DNA from: Streptomyces resistomycificus
Lineage (GTDB): Bacteria > Actinomycetota > Actinomycetes > Streptomycetales > Streptomycetaceae
DNA length: 64,000 nucleotides
Direction: 5' to 3'
NCBI RefSeq assembly: GCF_001514265.1
Contig: NZ_KQ949005.1
Location: 82,160-146,159, forward strand
Of this stretch, positions 40,467 to 50,376 are shown in pieces (within the stretch, counting starts at the first letter, position 1; each line of letters begins with the position of its first letter). Both the position numbers and the translations under genes were made by a program. Below the pieces are notes generated by a model, which saw nothing but the letters and a program-made list of their open reading frames with translations, had not been told where the DNA came from and ran no database searches.

Positions 40467-40482
40467 GCGGGTCAGTTGGGCT

Positions 40483-40498
40483 TGTGACCTGCTTCACA
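40483..40498 (+). promoter_or_regulatory. Rex operator-like site before nuoA
   Basis: TGTGACCTGCTTCACA has the arms TGTGA and TCACA of the Rex operator consensus TGTGAACGCGTTCACA (12 of 16 bases agree). Rex represses respiratory genes at low NADH/NAD+ and is known for this in Streptomyces. Placed just after the predicted start point, it would block transcription of nuo. Confidence 0.65.
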
Positions 40499-40607
40499 TG
40501 TTCGCGATCTTCGCCGGGACGAGCGGGGCTCGTGGGGCGTGTGGGGCGGAAGTGAGTCCGATGTGCCATCGCCAGCAGTCAGTGCCGACTGAGAGGAGCG
40601 AGGAGCG

Positions 40608-40967
40608 GTGAACGCGTATGCGCCCATCCTCGTACTGGGAGCCCTCGGGGCAGGCTTTGCGATCTTCTCCGTGGTCATGGCCACGCTGATCGGTCCGAAG
40701 CGGTACAACCGGGCCAAGCTCGAGGCCTACGAGTGCGGAATCGAGCCGACCCCCACGCCGGCCGGCGGCGGGCGCTTCCCCATCAAGTACTACCTGACGG
40801 CGATGCTCTTCATCGTCTTCGACATCGAGATCGTCTTCCTCTACCCCTGGGCCGTCACCTTCGACGCCCTGGGGATCTTCGGGCTCGTGGAGATGCTGCT
40901 CTTCGTGCTCACCGTCTTCGTCGCGTACGCGTACGTATGGCGGCGCGGCGGCCTGGAATGGGACTGA
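40608..40967 (+). CDS. nuoA: NADH-quinone oxidoreductase subunit A
   Basis: The protein has 119 residues and three membrane spans. The family loop NRAKLEAYECGIEPTPTP and the acidic span FDIEIVFLYPW are present. It helps form the quinone-channel junction of complex I. GTG 40608 has GAGGAG 2-3 nt upstream. It is the first gene of a 14-gene nuo operon behind a Rex-like site. Confidence 0.97.
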   Translation: MNAYAPILVLGALGAGFAIFSVVMATLIGPKRYNRAKLEAYECGIEPTPTPAGGGRFPIKYYLTAMLFIVFDIEIVFLYPWAVTFDALGIFGLVEMLLFVLTVFVAYAYVWRRGGLEWD

Positions 40968-40980
40968 GGGGCCTTTAGAC

Positions 40981-41531
<551 letters not shown>

Positions 41532-41535
<4 letters not shown>

Positions 41536-42287
41536 GCGACGCGAACGGCACCAACGGCGCGCCGAACGGGGTGAACCCCGAAAAGGCCCTCGGCGCCGAC
41601 AACCTCCCCGGCCAGCGCGGCGACGGCGGCGAGGAGATCCGCGTCCAGCGCGGCATGTTCGGCGCCAACAACGGCGGCGACACCTCCGGCTACGGCGGCC
41701 TGGTCCGCTCGGTCCGGCTCCCCGGACCGGCGAGCCGGCCCTACGGCGGCTGGTTCGACGAGGTCGCCGACGAGCTGGAGGGAGCGCTGGAGGAGCAGGG
41801 ACTCCTGCCCGACAACGCCATCGAGAAGACGGTCGTGGACCGGGACGAGCTCACCTTCCACATCGAGCGCGAGCACCTGCTGCGCGTCGCCCGCACCCTG
41901 CGCGACGACCCGGCCCTGCGCTTCGAGCTCTGCACCGGCGTGAGCGGGGTCCACTACCCGCACGACAAGGGCCGCGAGCTGCACGCCGTCTACCACCTGC
42001 GCTCGATCACCCACAACCGGCTGATCCGCCTGGAGGTCAGCGCTCCGGACACCGACCGGCACATCCCGTCGCTGGTCGCCGTGTATCCGACCAACGACTG
42101 GCACGAGCGCGAGACCTACGACTTCTTCGGCATCGTCTTCGACGGTCACCCGGCCCTGACGCGGATCATGATGCCGGACGACTGGCAGGGACATCCGCAG
42201 CGCAAGGACTACCCCCTCGGCGGCATCCCCGTCGAGTACAAGGGCGCCCAGATCCCGGCTCCGGACCAGCGGAGGTCGTACTCGTGA
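41532..42287 (+). CDS. nuoC: NADH-quinone oxidoreductase subunit C
   Basis: The protein has 251 residues. The 30-kDa subunit signature (NDWHERETYDFFGIVFDGHP) is present with RIMMPDDWQGHPQRKDYPLG after it. It is not fused to NuoD. The N-terminal 70 residues are low-complexity (Asn/Gly-rich, GANNGGDTSGYGG) and extend the usual length. The GTG overlaps the nuoB stop. Confidence 0.96.
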
Positions 42288-42342
42288 GCGCCCACCCGTC
42301 GCCCGGCCACCACCCCTCAACGACTCCCTTCGGGAGGCTGTG

Positions 42343-43665
42343 ATGACTGCATCCGCCGCTTCGGCGCGCGAGACCACCGAGGGCACCGTCTACACGGTCA
42401 CCGGCGGCGACTGGGACGAGGTCGTCCAGTCCGCTGCCCGCGCCGACGACGAGCGCATCGTCGTCAACATGGGCCCCCAGCACCCCTCCACCCACGGAGT
42501 GCTCCGCCTCATCCTGGAGATCGACGGCGAGACGGTCACCGAGGCCCGCTGCGGCATCGGCTACCTCCACACCGGCATCGAGAAGAACACCGAGTTCCGC
42601 ACGTGGACGCAGGGCACCACGTTCGTGACGCGCATGGACTACCTGACGTCCTTCTTCAACGAGACCGCCTACTGTCTCGCCGTCGAGAAGCTCCTCGGCA
42701 TCGAGGACCAGATCCCCGACCGCGCCACCCTCATCCGGGTGCTCCTGATGGAGCTGAACCGGCTGTCCTCGCACCTGGTGTGCATCGCCACCGGCGGCAT
42801 GGAACTCGGCGCCACCACGATCATGATCTACGGATTCCGTGATCGTGAAATGATTCTCGACATCTACGAGCTCATCACGGGCCTCAGGATGAACCACGCG
42901 TACATCCGCCCCGGCGGCCTCGCGCAGGACCTGCCGCCCGGCGCGGTGGACCACATCCGCGAGTTCGTGAAGAAGATGAAGAAGAACCTCCCGGAGTACG
43001 ACAAGCTCGCCACCGGGAACCCCATCTTCAAGGCCCGCATGCAGGACGTCGGCTATCTCGACCTGGCCGGCTGCATGGCCCTCGGCGCCACCGGCCCGAT
43101 CCTGCGCTCCACCGGCCTGCCGCACGACCTGCGCAAGTCGCAGCCGTACTGCGGCTACGAGACGTTCGACTTCGACGTCCCCACCGCCGACACCTGCGAC
43201 TCCTACGGCCGCTTCCTGATCCGGCTGGAGGAGATGCGCCAGTCCCTCAGGATCGTCGAGCAGTGCCTGGACCGGCTGCAGCCCGGCCCGGTCATGGTCG
43301 CCGACAAGAAGATCGCCTGGCCCGCCCAGCTCGCCCTGGGCCCCGACGGCCTGGGCAACTCCCTCGACCACATCAAGAAGATCATGGGCACCTCCATGGA
43401 GGCCCTGATCCACCACTTCAAGCTGGTCACCGAGGGCTTCCGCGTGCCGCCGGGACAGGTGTACGCGGCCGTCGAGTCGCCCAAGGGCGAGCTCGGGGTG
43501 CACGCCGTCTCCGACGGAGGCACCCGCCCCTACCGGGTCCACTTCCGGGACCCGTCCTTCACCAACCTGCAGGCCATGGCGGCGATGTGCGAGGGCGGCC
43601 AGGTCGCCGACGTCATCGTCGCCGTCGCGTCCATCGACCCCGTGATGGGAGGCGTCGACCGGTGA
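42343..43665 (+). CDS. nuoD: NADH-quinone oxidoreductase subunit D
   Basis: The protein has 440 residues. The quinone-site motif VNMGPQHPSTHGVLRL, GYLHTGIEKNTE and the 49-kDa core are present. It forms the quinone pocket with NuoB. I chose ATG 42343, 5 nt after GGGAGG; a GTG one codon earlier is possible. The stop overlaps the nuoE GTG. Confidence 0.97.
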   Translation: MTASAASARETTEGTVYTVTGGDWDEVVQSAARADDERIVVNMGPQHPSTHGVLRLILEIDGETVTEARCGIGYLHTGIEKNTEFRTWTQGTTFVTRMDYLTSFFNETAYCLAVEKLLGIEDQIPDRATLIRVLLMELNRLSSHLVCIATGGMELGATTIMIYGFRDREMILDIYELITGLRMNHAYIRPGGLAQDLPPGAVDHIREFVKKMKKNLPEYDKLATGNPIFKARMQDVGYLDLAGCMALGATGPILRSTGLPHDLRKSQPYCGYETFDFDVPTADTCDSYGRFLIRLEEMRQSLRIVEQCLDRLQPGPVMVADKKIAWPAQLALGPDGLGNSLDHIKKIMGTSMEALIHHFKLVTEGFRVPPGQVYAAVESPKGELGVHAVSDGGTRPYRVHFRDPSFTNLQAMAAMCEGGQVADVIVAVASIDPVMGGVDR

Positions 43666-44534
43666 CCACCTCATCTTCCGAGCGGGGCGTCAGCCTGGGC
43701 ATGCCCCAGCTGCCCGCGCCCGCCTACCCGGACGACGTCCGAGCCCGGCTGGAGACGGACGCGCGCGAGATCATCGCCCGCTACCCCGACTCCCGCTCGG
43801 CCCTGCTGCCGTTGCTGCACCTCGTGCAGTCGCAGGAGGGCCATGTCACGCGCACCGGGATGCAGTTCTGCGCGGACGTACTCGGCCTGACCACGGCCGA
43901 GGTCACCGCGGTGGCCACCTTCTACACCATGTACCGGCGCCGGCCGAGCGGCGACTACCAGGTCGGCGTCTGCACCAACACCCTGTGCGCGGTGATGGGC
44001 GGCGACGCGATCTTCGAGTCCCTCCAGGAGCACCTGGGTGTCGGCAACGGCGGGACCACCGAGGACGGCAAGGTCACCCTGGAGCACATCGAGTGCAACG
44101 CGGCCTGCGACTTCGCGCCGGTGGTGATGGTCAACTGGGAGTTCTTCGACAACCAGACCCCCCAGAGCGCCAAGGACCTCGTCGACGACCTGCGCGCGGG
44201 ACGGCCGGTCGAGCCCACGCGCGGGGCACCGCTGTGCACCTTCAAGGAGACCGCCCGGATCCTGGCCGGGTTCCCCGACGAGCGGCCCGGGGCCGTCGAG
44301 GCGAGCGGCGGAGCGGGACCCGCTTCGCTGGTGGGCCTTCGCCTGGCAAGGGGAGAGGCCGCACCCGCGCGCGTGGTCCATCCGCGCGACGGCGGTCCGC
44401 ACGACGAGCCGCAGGACAAGGCGGCGCACCACCCGTCACCGAAGGAACACCTGAGCTCGCACGACGCGCCGCAGGACACGTCGGCCTCCGACCCGGCCCA
44501 CCCGGCAGGGCCTACCGCCGAGGAGGGGGAGTGA
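43662..44534 (+). CDS. nuoE: NADH-quinone oxidoreductase subunit E
   Basis: The protein has 290 residues. The 2Fe-2S cluster N1a ligands are in VCTNTLCAV (Cx4C) and ECNAACDFAP (Cx3C). The functional domain ends at about residue 215. A tail of about 75 residues rich in Pro, His, Asp and Ala follows; most NuoE proteins stop earlier. The stop overlaps the nuoF start as TGATG. Confidence 0.96.
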   Translation: MTTSSSERGVSLGMPQLPAPAYPDDVRARLETDAREIIARYPDSRSALLPLLHLVQSQEGHVTRTGMQFCADVLGLTTAEVTAVATFYTMYRRRPSGDYQVGVCTNTLCAVMGGDAIFESLQEHLGVGNGGTTEDGKVTLEHIECNAACDFAPVVMVNWEFFDNQTPQSAKDLVDDLRAGRPVEPTRGAPLCTFKETARILAGFPDERPGAVEASGGAGPASLVGLRLARGEAAPARVVHPRDGGPHDEPQDKAAHHPSPKEHLSSHDAPQDTSASDPAHPAGPTAEEGE

Positions 44535-45880
44535 TGACCTTGGCACCCGAGATCAAAGACACCAGCCCCGAGAAGCTGCTCGCACCCGTGCTGTCGTCCT
44601 TCTGGGACGAGGACAGGTCCTGGACGCTGGACGTCTACCGAAGGCACGAAGGGTACGAGGGGCTCCGCAAGGCGCTCGCCATGTCTCCGGACGACCTGAT
44701 CGCCTACGTCAAGGACTCCGGACTGCGCGGCCGCGGTGGTGCGGGATTCCCCACCGGGATGAAGTGGCAGTTCATTCCGCAGGGGGATGGAAAGCCGCAC
44801 TATCTAGTTGTCAACGCCGACGAGTCGGAGCCCGGAACGTGCAAGGACATTCCGCTCCTCTTCGCGAACCCGCACAGCCTCATCGAGGGCATTGTCATCG
44901 CGTGTTATGCCATCAGGTCTTCGCATGCCTTCATCTATCTGCGTGGTGAGGTCGTCCCGGTGCTGCGGCGGTTGCACGAGGCCGTGCGTGAGGCCTACGC
45001 GGCGGGCTACCTCGGCGAGAACGTCCTGGGCAGCGGGCTCGACCTCCAGCTCACCGTGCACGCGGGCGCGGGCGCGTACATCTGTGGTGAGGAGACCGCA
45101 CTGCTCGACTCGCTCGAAGGCCGCCGGGGTCAACCGCGGCTCCGCCCCCCTTTCCCTGCGGTCGCGGGCCTCTACGCGTGCCCGACTGTTGTGAACAACG
45201 TCGAGTCGATCGCGTCGGTTCCCGCGATTCTCCACAAGGGAAAAGACTGGTTCAGGTCGATGGGCAGCGAGAAGTCCCCGGGCTTCACGCTCTACTCCCT
45301 CAGCGGACATGTCGCCAGCCCCGGCCAGTACGAGGCCCCGCTCGGCATCACCCTGCGCCAACTCCTCGAGATGAGCGGCGGGATGCGGCCGGGCCACCGG
45401 CTCAAGTTCTGGACACCGGGCGGTTCCTCGACGCCGATGTTCACCGAGGAGCACCTCGACGTCCCTCTCGACTACGAAGGAGTGGGCGCCGCGGGTTCCA
45501 TGCTCGGCACGAAGGCTCTGCAGTGCTTCGACGAGACGACCTGCGTCGTGCGTGCCGTGACCCGCTGGACCGAGTTCTACGCCCACGAGTCCTGCGGCAA
45601 GTGCACGCCGTGCCGCGAGGGCACGTACTGGCTCGTGCAGCTGCTGCGTGACATCGAGGCCGGCAAGGGCGTCATGTCCGACCTCGACAAGCTGAACGAC
45701 ATCGCCGACAACATCAACGGCAAGTCCTTCTGCGCCCTCGGCGACGGCGCCGCCTCGCCGATCTTCTCCTCGCTCAAGTACTTCCGCGAGGAGTACGAGC
45801 AGCACATCACGGGCCGCGGCTGCCCCTTCGACCCGGCCAAGTCGACGGCCTGGGCAGACCGCACGGAGGTGAACGCATGA
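44534..45880 (+). CDS. nuoF: NADH-quinone oxidoreductase subunit F
   Basis: The protein has 448 residues. The NADH/FMN site is GRGGAGFPTGMKW with NADESEPGTCKD; the N3 cluster Cys are in ESCGKCTPCREGT and KSFCALGDG. It accepts electrons from NADH. I chose ATG 44534 (TGATG with nuoE); a GTG at 44531 is one codon earlier. The middle (about 44780-45250) has more A/T-ending codons than the flanks, including a CTA. Confidence 0.96.
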   Translation: MTLAPEIKDTSPEKLLAPVLSSFWDEDRSWTLDVYRRHEGYEGLRKALAMSPDDLIAYVKDSGLRGRGGAGFPTGMKWQFIPQGDGKPHYLVVNADESEPGTCKDIPLLFANPHSLIEGIVIACYAIRSSHAFIYLRGEVVPVLRRLHEAVREAYAAGYLGENVLGSGLDLQLTVHAGAGAYICGEETALLDSLEGRRGQPRLRPPFPAVAGLYACPTVVNNVESIASVPAILHKGKDWFRSMGSEKSPGFTLYSLSGHVASPGQYEAPLGITLRQLLEMSGGMRPGHRLKFWTPGGSSTPMFTEEHLDVPLDYEGVGAAGSMLGTKALQCFDETTCVVRAVTRWTEFYAHESCGKCTPCREGTYWLVQLLRDIEAGKGVMSDLDKLNDIADNINGKSFCALGDGAASPIFSSLKYFREEYEQHITGRGCPFDPAKSTAWADRTEVNA

Positions 45881-48381
45881 CTGTGACCACCAGCGCTCCC
45901 TCGGGCGGGGGAGAGGCGGCACTCCCGCCGGAGGACCTCGTCTCGCTGACGATCGACGGCGCCGAGATCAGCGTGCCCAAGGGCACCCTGGTCATCCGGG
46001 CCGCCGAGCAACTCGGCATCGAGATCCCCCGGTTCTGCGACCACCCCCTCCTCGACCCGGCCGGCGCCTGCCGCCAGTGCATCGTCGAGGTCGAGGGCCA
46101 GCGCAAGCCCATGGCGTCGTGCACCATCACCTGCACCGACGGGATGGTGGTGAAGACCCACCTCACCTCGCCGGTCGCCGAGAAGGCCCAGCACGGTGTG
46201 ATGGAGCTGCTCCTCATCAACCACCCGCTGGACTGCCCGGTCTGCGACAAGGGAGGCGAGTGCCCCCTGCAGAACCAGGCCATGTCGCACGGCCAGGCCG
46301 AGTCCCGCTTCGAGGGAAAGAAGCGGACGTACGAGAAGCCGGTGCCGATCTCCACACAGGTACTGCTCGACCGCGAGCGGTGCGTGCTGTGCGCCCGGTG
46401 CACCCGGTTCTCCAACCAGGTCGCGGGCGACCCGATGATCGAGCTGATCGAGCGGGGCGCGCTCCAGCAGGTCGGAACCGGCGAGGGCGACCCCTTCGAG
46501 TCGTACTTCTCCGGCAACACCATCCAGATCTGCCCGGTGGGCGCGCTGACCTCGGCGGCGTACCGATTCCGCTCCCGTCCCTTCGACCTGGTGTCCTCGC
46601 CCTCCGTGTGCGAGCACTGCTCCGGCGGCTGCGCGACGCGCACCGACCACCGGCGCGGCAAGGTCATGCGGCGGCTCGCGGCGAACGACCCCGAGGTCAA
46701 CGAGGAGTGGATCTGCGACAAGGGGCGCTTCGCGTTCCGGTACGCGCAGCAGCGGGACCGGCTGCAGACGCCGCTGGTACGCAACCCCGAGGGCGAGCTC
46801 GTGCCGGCCTCCTGGCCGGAGGCCCTGCAGATCGCCGCGCAGGGGCTGCTCGCCTCGCGGAGCAGGACCGGTGTCCTGACCGGCGGCCGGCTGACCGTCG
46901 AGGACGCCTACGCGTACAGCAAGTTCGCGCGGGTGGCGCTCGACACCAACGACATCGACTTCCGGGCGCGCGTGCACAGCGGTGAGGAGGCCGACTTCCT
47001 GGCCGCCCAGGTCGCCGGACGCGGACGGGACCTCGACGGTACGGGCGTCACCTACAGCGCTCTGGAGAAGGCACCCGCCGTTCTCCTGGTCGGGTTCGAG
47101 GCCGAGGAGGAGGCGCCCGGCGTCTTCCTGCGGCTGCGCAAGGCCTGGCGCAAGCACGGCCAGAGGGTGTTCTCCCTGGCCACGCACGCCACGCGTGGCC
47201 TGGAGAAGGCGGGCGGCACACTGCTGCCGGCCGCTCCCGGCACCGAGACCGAGTGGCTGGACGCGCTCGCGGCCGGGGTCGGCCTGGAGGAGGACGGCGC
47301 GAAGGCCTCGGAGGCGCTGCGCGCCGAGGGCGCGGTGATCGTCGTCGGCGAACGGCTGGCCGCCGTGGCCGGCGGGCTCACCGCCGCCGTACGGGCCGCG
47401 TCCGCGACCGGCGCGCGGCTGGTGTGGATCCCGCGCCGGTCCGGGGAGCGCGGCGCCGTCGAGGCGGGTGCGCTGCCCTCGCTGCTGCCGGGCGGGCGCC
47501 CGGCCACCGACCCGCGCGCGCGGGACGAGGTCGCCGCCGCCTGGGGCCTGGCCGAACTCCCGCACCGCTACGGCCGCGACACCGGCCAGATCGTCGAGGC
47601 CGCCGCGGGCGGCGAACTCCAGGCGCTGCTGGTCGCGGGCGTCGAGGTCGCCGACCTGCCGGATCCGGCACGCACGCGTGAGGCGCTGCGTGAGGTCGGC
47701 TTCCTGGTGTCGCTGGAACTGCGGCCCAGCGAGGTCACCGAACTCGCGGACGTCGTCCTGCCGGTGGCCGCGGTCGCCGAGAAGGCCGGCACCTTCCTCA
47801 ACTGGGAGGGCCGGGTGCGCTTCTTCGAGACCGCGCTCAAGCCCGACCAGATGACCCGTCGCCTGGCGCCCACCGACGCGCGCGTGCTGCAGATGCTGGC
47901 CGACGCCATGGACGTACACCTGGGGCTGCCGGATCTGCGGACCGCGCGCGCGGAGCTGGACCGGCTCGGCGCCTGGGACGGGCCGCGGGCCACCGAGCCC
48001 CTGGAGACCGCCGCCCAACTGCCGCGGCCGGCCGCCGGGGAGGCCGTACTGGCCGGCCACCGGCTGCTGCTCGACCAGGGCCGTCTCCAGGAGGGCGACG
48101 AGGCGCTCGCCGGGACCCGGCACGCCGCCCACGCGCGCGTGTCGCCCGCCACGGCGGCCGAAGCCGGCGTCAAGGACGGCGACCTGCTCGCCGTGACCGG
48201 CACCGCCGGAACGGTCGAACTTCCCCTCCGGATCGCCGAGATGCCCGACCGGGTGGTCTGGCTTCCGCTGAACTCCGTGGGCGGGGGCGTCGCCTCCGAC
48301 ACCGGGGCACGGCCCGGCTCGCTCGTCCGCATCGGCCCGGCGACGCTCGCCGCCGAAGCCACCGAGGAGGTGGAGGCATGA
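45877..48381 (+). CDS. nuoG: NADH-quinone oxidoreductase subunit G
   Basis: The protein has 834 residues. The 2Fe-2S and 4Fe-4S ligands are in FCDHPLLDPAGACRQC, CPVCDKGGECPLQNQ, CVLCARCTRFSNQV and CPVGALTS. The extra N7 cluster site is complete: Cys245, Cys248, Cys252 and Cys280. The C-terminal half is a molybdopterin-oxidoreductase-like domain. ATG overlaps the nuoF stop (ATGA). Confidence 0.96.
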   Translation: MTVTTSAPSGGGEAALPPEDLVSLTIDGAEISVPKGTLVIRAAEQLGIEIPRFCDHPLLDPAGACRQCIVEVEGQRKPMASCTITCTDGMVVKTHLTSPVAEKAQHGVMELLLINHPLDCPVCDKGGECPLQNQAMSHGQAESRFEGKKRTYEKPVPISTQVLLDRERCVLCARCTRFSNQVAGDPMIELIERGALQQVGTGEGDPFESYFSGNTIQICPVGALTSAAYRFRSRPFDLVSSPSVCEHCSGGCATRTDHRRGKVMRRLAANDPEVNEEWICDKGRFAFRYAQQRDRLQTPLVRNPEGELVPASWPEALQIAAQGLLASRSRTGVLTGGRLTVEDAYAYSKFARVALDTNDIDFRARVHSGEEADFLAAQVAGRGRDLDGTGVTYSALEKAPAVLLVGFEAEEEAPGVFLRLRKAWRKHGQRVFSLATHATRGLEKAGGTLLPAAPGTETEWLDALAAGVGLEEDGAKASEALRAEGAVIVVGERLAAVAGGLTAAVRAASATGARLVWIPRRSGERGAVEAGALPSLLPGGRPATDPRARDEVAAAWGLAELPHRYGRDTGQIVEAAAGGELQALLVAGVEVADLPDPARTREALREVGFLVSLELRPSEVTELADVVLPVAAVAEKAGTFLNWEGRVRFFETALKPDQMTRRLAPTDARVLQMLADAMDVHLGLPDLRTARAELDRLGAWDGPRATEPLETAAQLPRPAAGEAVLAGHRLLLDQGRLQEGDEALAGTRHAAHARVSPATAAEAGVKDGDLLAVTGTAGTVELPLRIAEMPDRVVWLPLNSVGGGVASDTGARPGSLVRIGPATLAAEATEEVEA

Positions 48382-49742
48382 GCCCGTACCTCGCCGCAGA
48401 AGACCTCTCGATGTTCGGCACCGACCCCTGGTGGCTGGTCCTCATCAAGGCGGTGTTCTGCTTCGCCTTCCTGATGCTGACCGTGCTGTTCTCCATCGTC
48501 TGGGAGCGCAAGGTCGTCGCCTGGATGCAGCTGCGCATCGGCCCCAACCGGCACGGCCCCTGGGGCATGCTCCAGTCGCTCGCCGACGGCATGAAGCTGA
48601 TGCTCAAGGAAGACGTCATCGTCAAGCGCGCGGACAAGGTGGTCTACGTCCTCGCGCCGATCATCGCGGCCATCCCGGCCTTCATGGCGATCGCGGTGAT
48701 CCCCTTCGGTCCGGCCGGCAACGAGATCTCGATCTTCGGCCACCGCACCGCGATGCAGCTCACCGACCTGCCGATCGCGATGCTCTACATCCTCGCGGTC
48801 GCCTCGGTCGGCATCTACGGCATCGTGCTGGCGGGCTGGAGCTCCGGCTCCACGTACCCGCTCCTCGGCGGCCTGCGCTCCTGCGCGCAGATGATCTCGT
48901 ACGAGATCGCCATGGGCGCCGCGTTCGCCTCGGTGTTCCTCTACTCGGGGTCGATGTCGACCTCGACCATCGTGGAACAGCAGCACGACCGCTGGTACAT
49001 CATCCTGCTGCCGGTCTCCTTCGTGATCTACATCGTGACGATGGTGGGCGAGACCAACCGCGCCCCCTTCGACATGCCGGAGTCCGAGGGTGACCTGGTC
49101 GGCGGCTTCAACACCGAGTACTCGTCGATCAAGTTCGCGATGTTCATGCTCGCCGAGTACGTGAACATGGTGACGGTCTCGGCCGTGTCGGTGACGCTCT
49201 TCCTGGGCGGCTGGCGGGCCCCGTGGCCGGTCAGCACCTTCTGGGAGGGCGCCAACCACGGCTGGTGGCCGCTGCTCTGGTTCGTGATCAAGGTGCAGCT
49301 GCTGCTGTTCTTCTTCATCTGGCTGCGCGGCACGCTGCCCCGAGTCCGCTACGACCAGCTGATGAAGCTCGGCTGGAAGGTCCTGATCCCGGTCTCGCTG
49401 GTCTGGCTGATGCTCGTCGCCACCGTGCGGACCCTCAGGAACGAGAACTACGACTTCGCCGACATCGCCCTCTACATCGGCGGCGGCGTCCTCGCCCTGC
49501 TGCTGCTCTCCTTCGTCGTCGACATGTTCCGCGAGAAGACGAAGGCGGCCGAGCGGCCGGTCGAGGAACCGGCCGGCTTCGACCCGATGGCGGGCGGGTT
49601 CCCCGTACCGCCGCTGCCGGGACAGGAGCTTGCTCCGGTGCCGCGGCGCCGCTCCCGCCGCGAGCGGGAGTTGATTGTCAGTGGTGGACCGGATACTGCG
49701 AGTGACGGATCTTCGGATGGAAAGGAGGCGTCCGATGGCTGA
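48378..49742 (+). CDS. nuoH: NADH-quinone oxidoreductase subunit H
   Basis: The protein has 454 residues and about eight membrane spans. The start WERKVVAWMQLRIGPNRHGP and the GETNRAPFDMPESEGDLVGG loop are typical of the quinone-channel subunit. The C-terminal tail of about 70 residues (EKTKAAERPVEEPAGFDPMA) is cytoplasmic and longer than in E. coli. It overlaps nuoI by 8 bp. Confidence 0.97.
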   Translation: MSPYLAAEDLSMFGTDPWWLVLIKAVFCFAFLMLTVLFSIVWERKVVAWMQLRIGPNRHGPWGMLQSLADGMKLMLKEDVIVKRADKVVYVLAPIIAAIPAFMAIAVIPFGPAGNEISIFGHRTAMQLTDLPIAMLYILAVASVGIYGIVLAGWSSGSTYPLLGGLRSCAQMISYEIAMGAAFASVFLYSGSMSTSTIVEQQHDRWYIILLPVSFVIYIVTMVGETNRAPFDMPESEGDLVGGFNTEYSSIKFAMFMLAEYVNMVTVSAVSVTLFLGGWRAPWPVSTFWEGANHGWWPLLWFVIKVQLLLFFFIWLRGTLPRVRYDQLMKLGWKVLIPVSLVWLMLVATVRTLRNENYDFADIALYIGGGVLALLLLSFVVDMFREKTKAAERPVEEPAGFDPMAGGFPVPPLPGQELAPVPRRRSRRERELIVSGGPDTASDGSSDGKEASDG

Positions 49743-50376
49743 GGAGCCCAAGGAGACCGCACCCGGTTTCCAGAATCCCGTGGCCGGCTTCGGCGTGACC
49801 TTCAAGGCCATGTTCAAGAAGCGGCTGACCGAGCAGTACCCGGAGCAGCAGAAGACCACTGCCCCGCGGTTCCACGGACGGCACCAGCTCAACCGCCATC
49901 CGGACGGCCTGGAGAAGTGCGTCGGCTGCGAGCTGTGCGCCTGGGCCTGCCCCGCCGACGCCATCTACGTGGAGGGCGCCGACAACACGGACGAGGAGCG
50001 CTACTCGCCGGGTGAGCGGTACGGCCGCGTCTACCAGATCAACTACGCCCGCTGCATCCTGTGCGGCCTGTGCATCGAGGCGTGCCCCACGCGGGCGCTC
50101 ACGATGACCAACGAGTTCGAGCTGGCGGACAGCAGCCGCGCCAACCTCATCTACACCAAGGAGCAGCTGCTCGCCGGCCTCGACGAGGGCATGGTCGACA
50201 GCCCGCACGCCATCTACCCCGGGACCGACGAGCAGGACTACTACCGGGGCCTGGTGACGGAGGCCGCGCCCGGCACCGAACAGCAGGTGGCTCTCTCCAA
50301 GGGCGAGGTCCCGCAGGAGGCCGCCTCGACCTTCGGCGAGGACGAGCCGACGACCGGGAAGGTGGTGGGCCGATGA
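49735..50376 (+). CDS. nuoI: NADH-quinone oxidoreductase subunit I
   Basis: The protein has 213 residues. Two CxxCxxCxxxCP motifs (CVGCELCAWACP from Cys62, and CILCGLCIEACP) bind clusters N6a and N6b. AAAGGAGG lies 6 nt before ATG 49735, which fixes the start. An earlier frame is part of nuoH antisense-free overlap only. A hydrophilic tail of about 45 residues follows the domain. Confidence 0.97.
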   Translation: MAEEPKETAPGFQNPVAGFGVTFKAMFKKRLTEQYPEQQKTTAPRFHGRHQLNRHPDGLEKCVGCELCAWACPADAIYVEGADNTDEERYSPGERYGRVYQINYARCILCGLCIEACPTRALTMTNEFELADSSRANLIYTKEQLLAGLDEGMVDSPHAIYPGTDEQDYYRGLVTEAAPGTEQQVALSKGEVPQEAASTFGEDEPTTGKVVGR

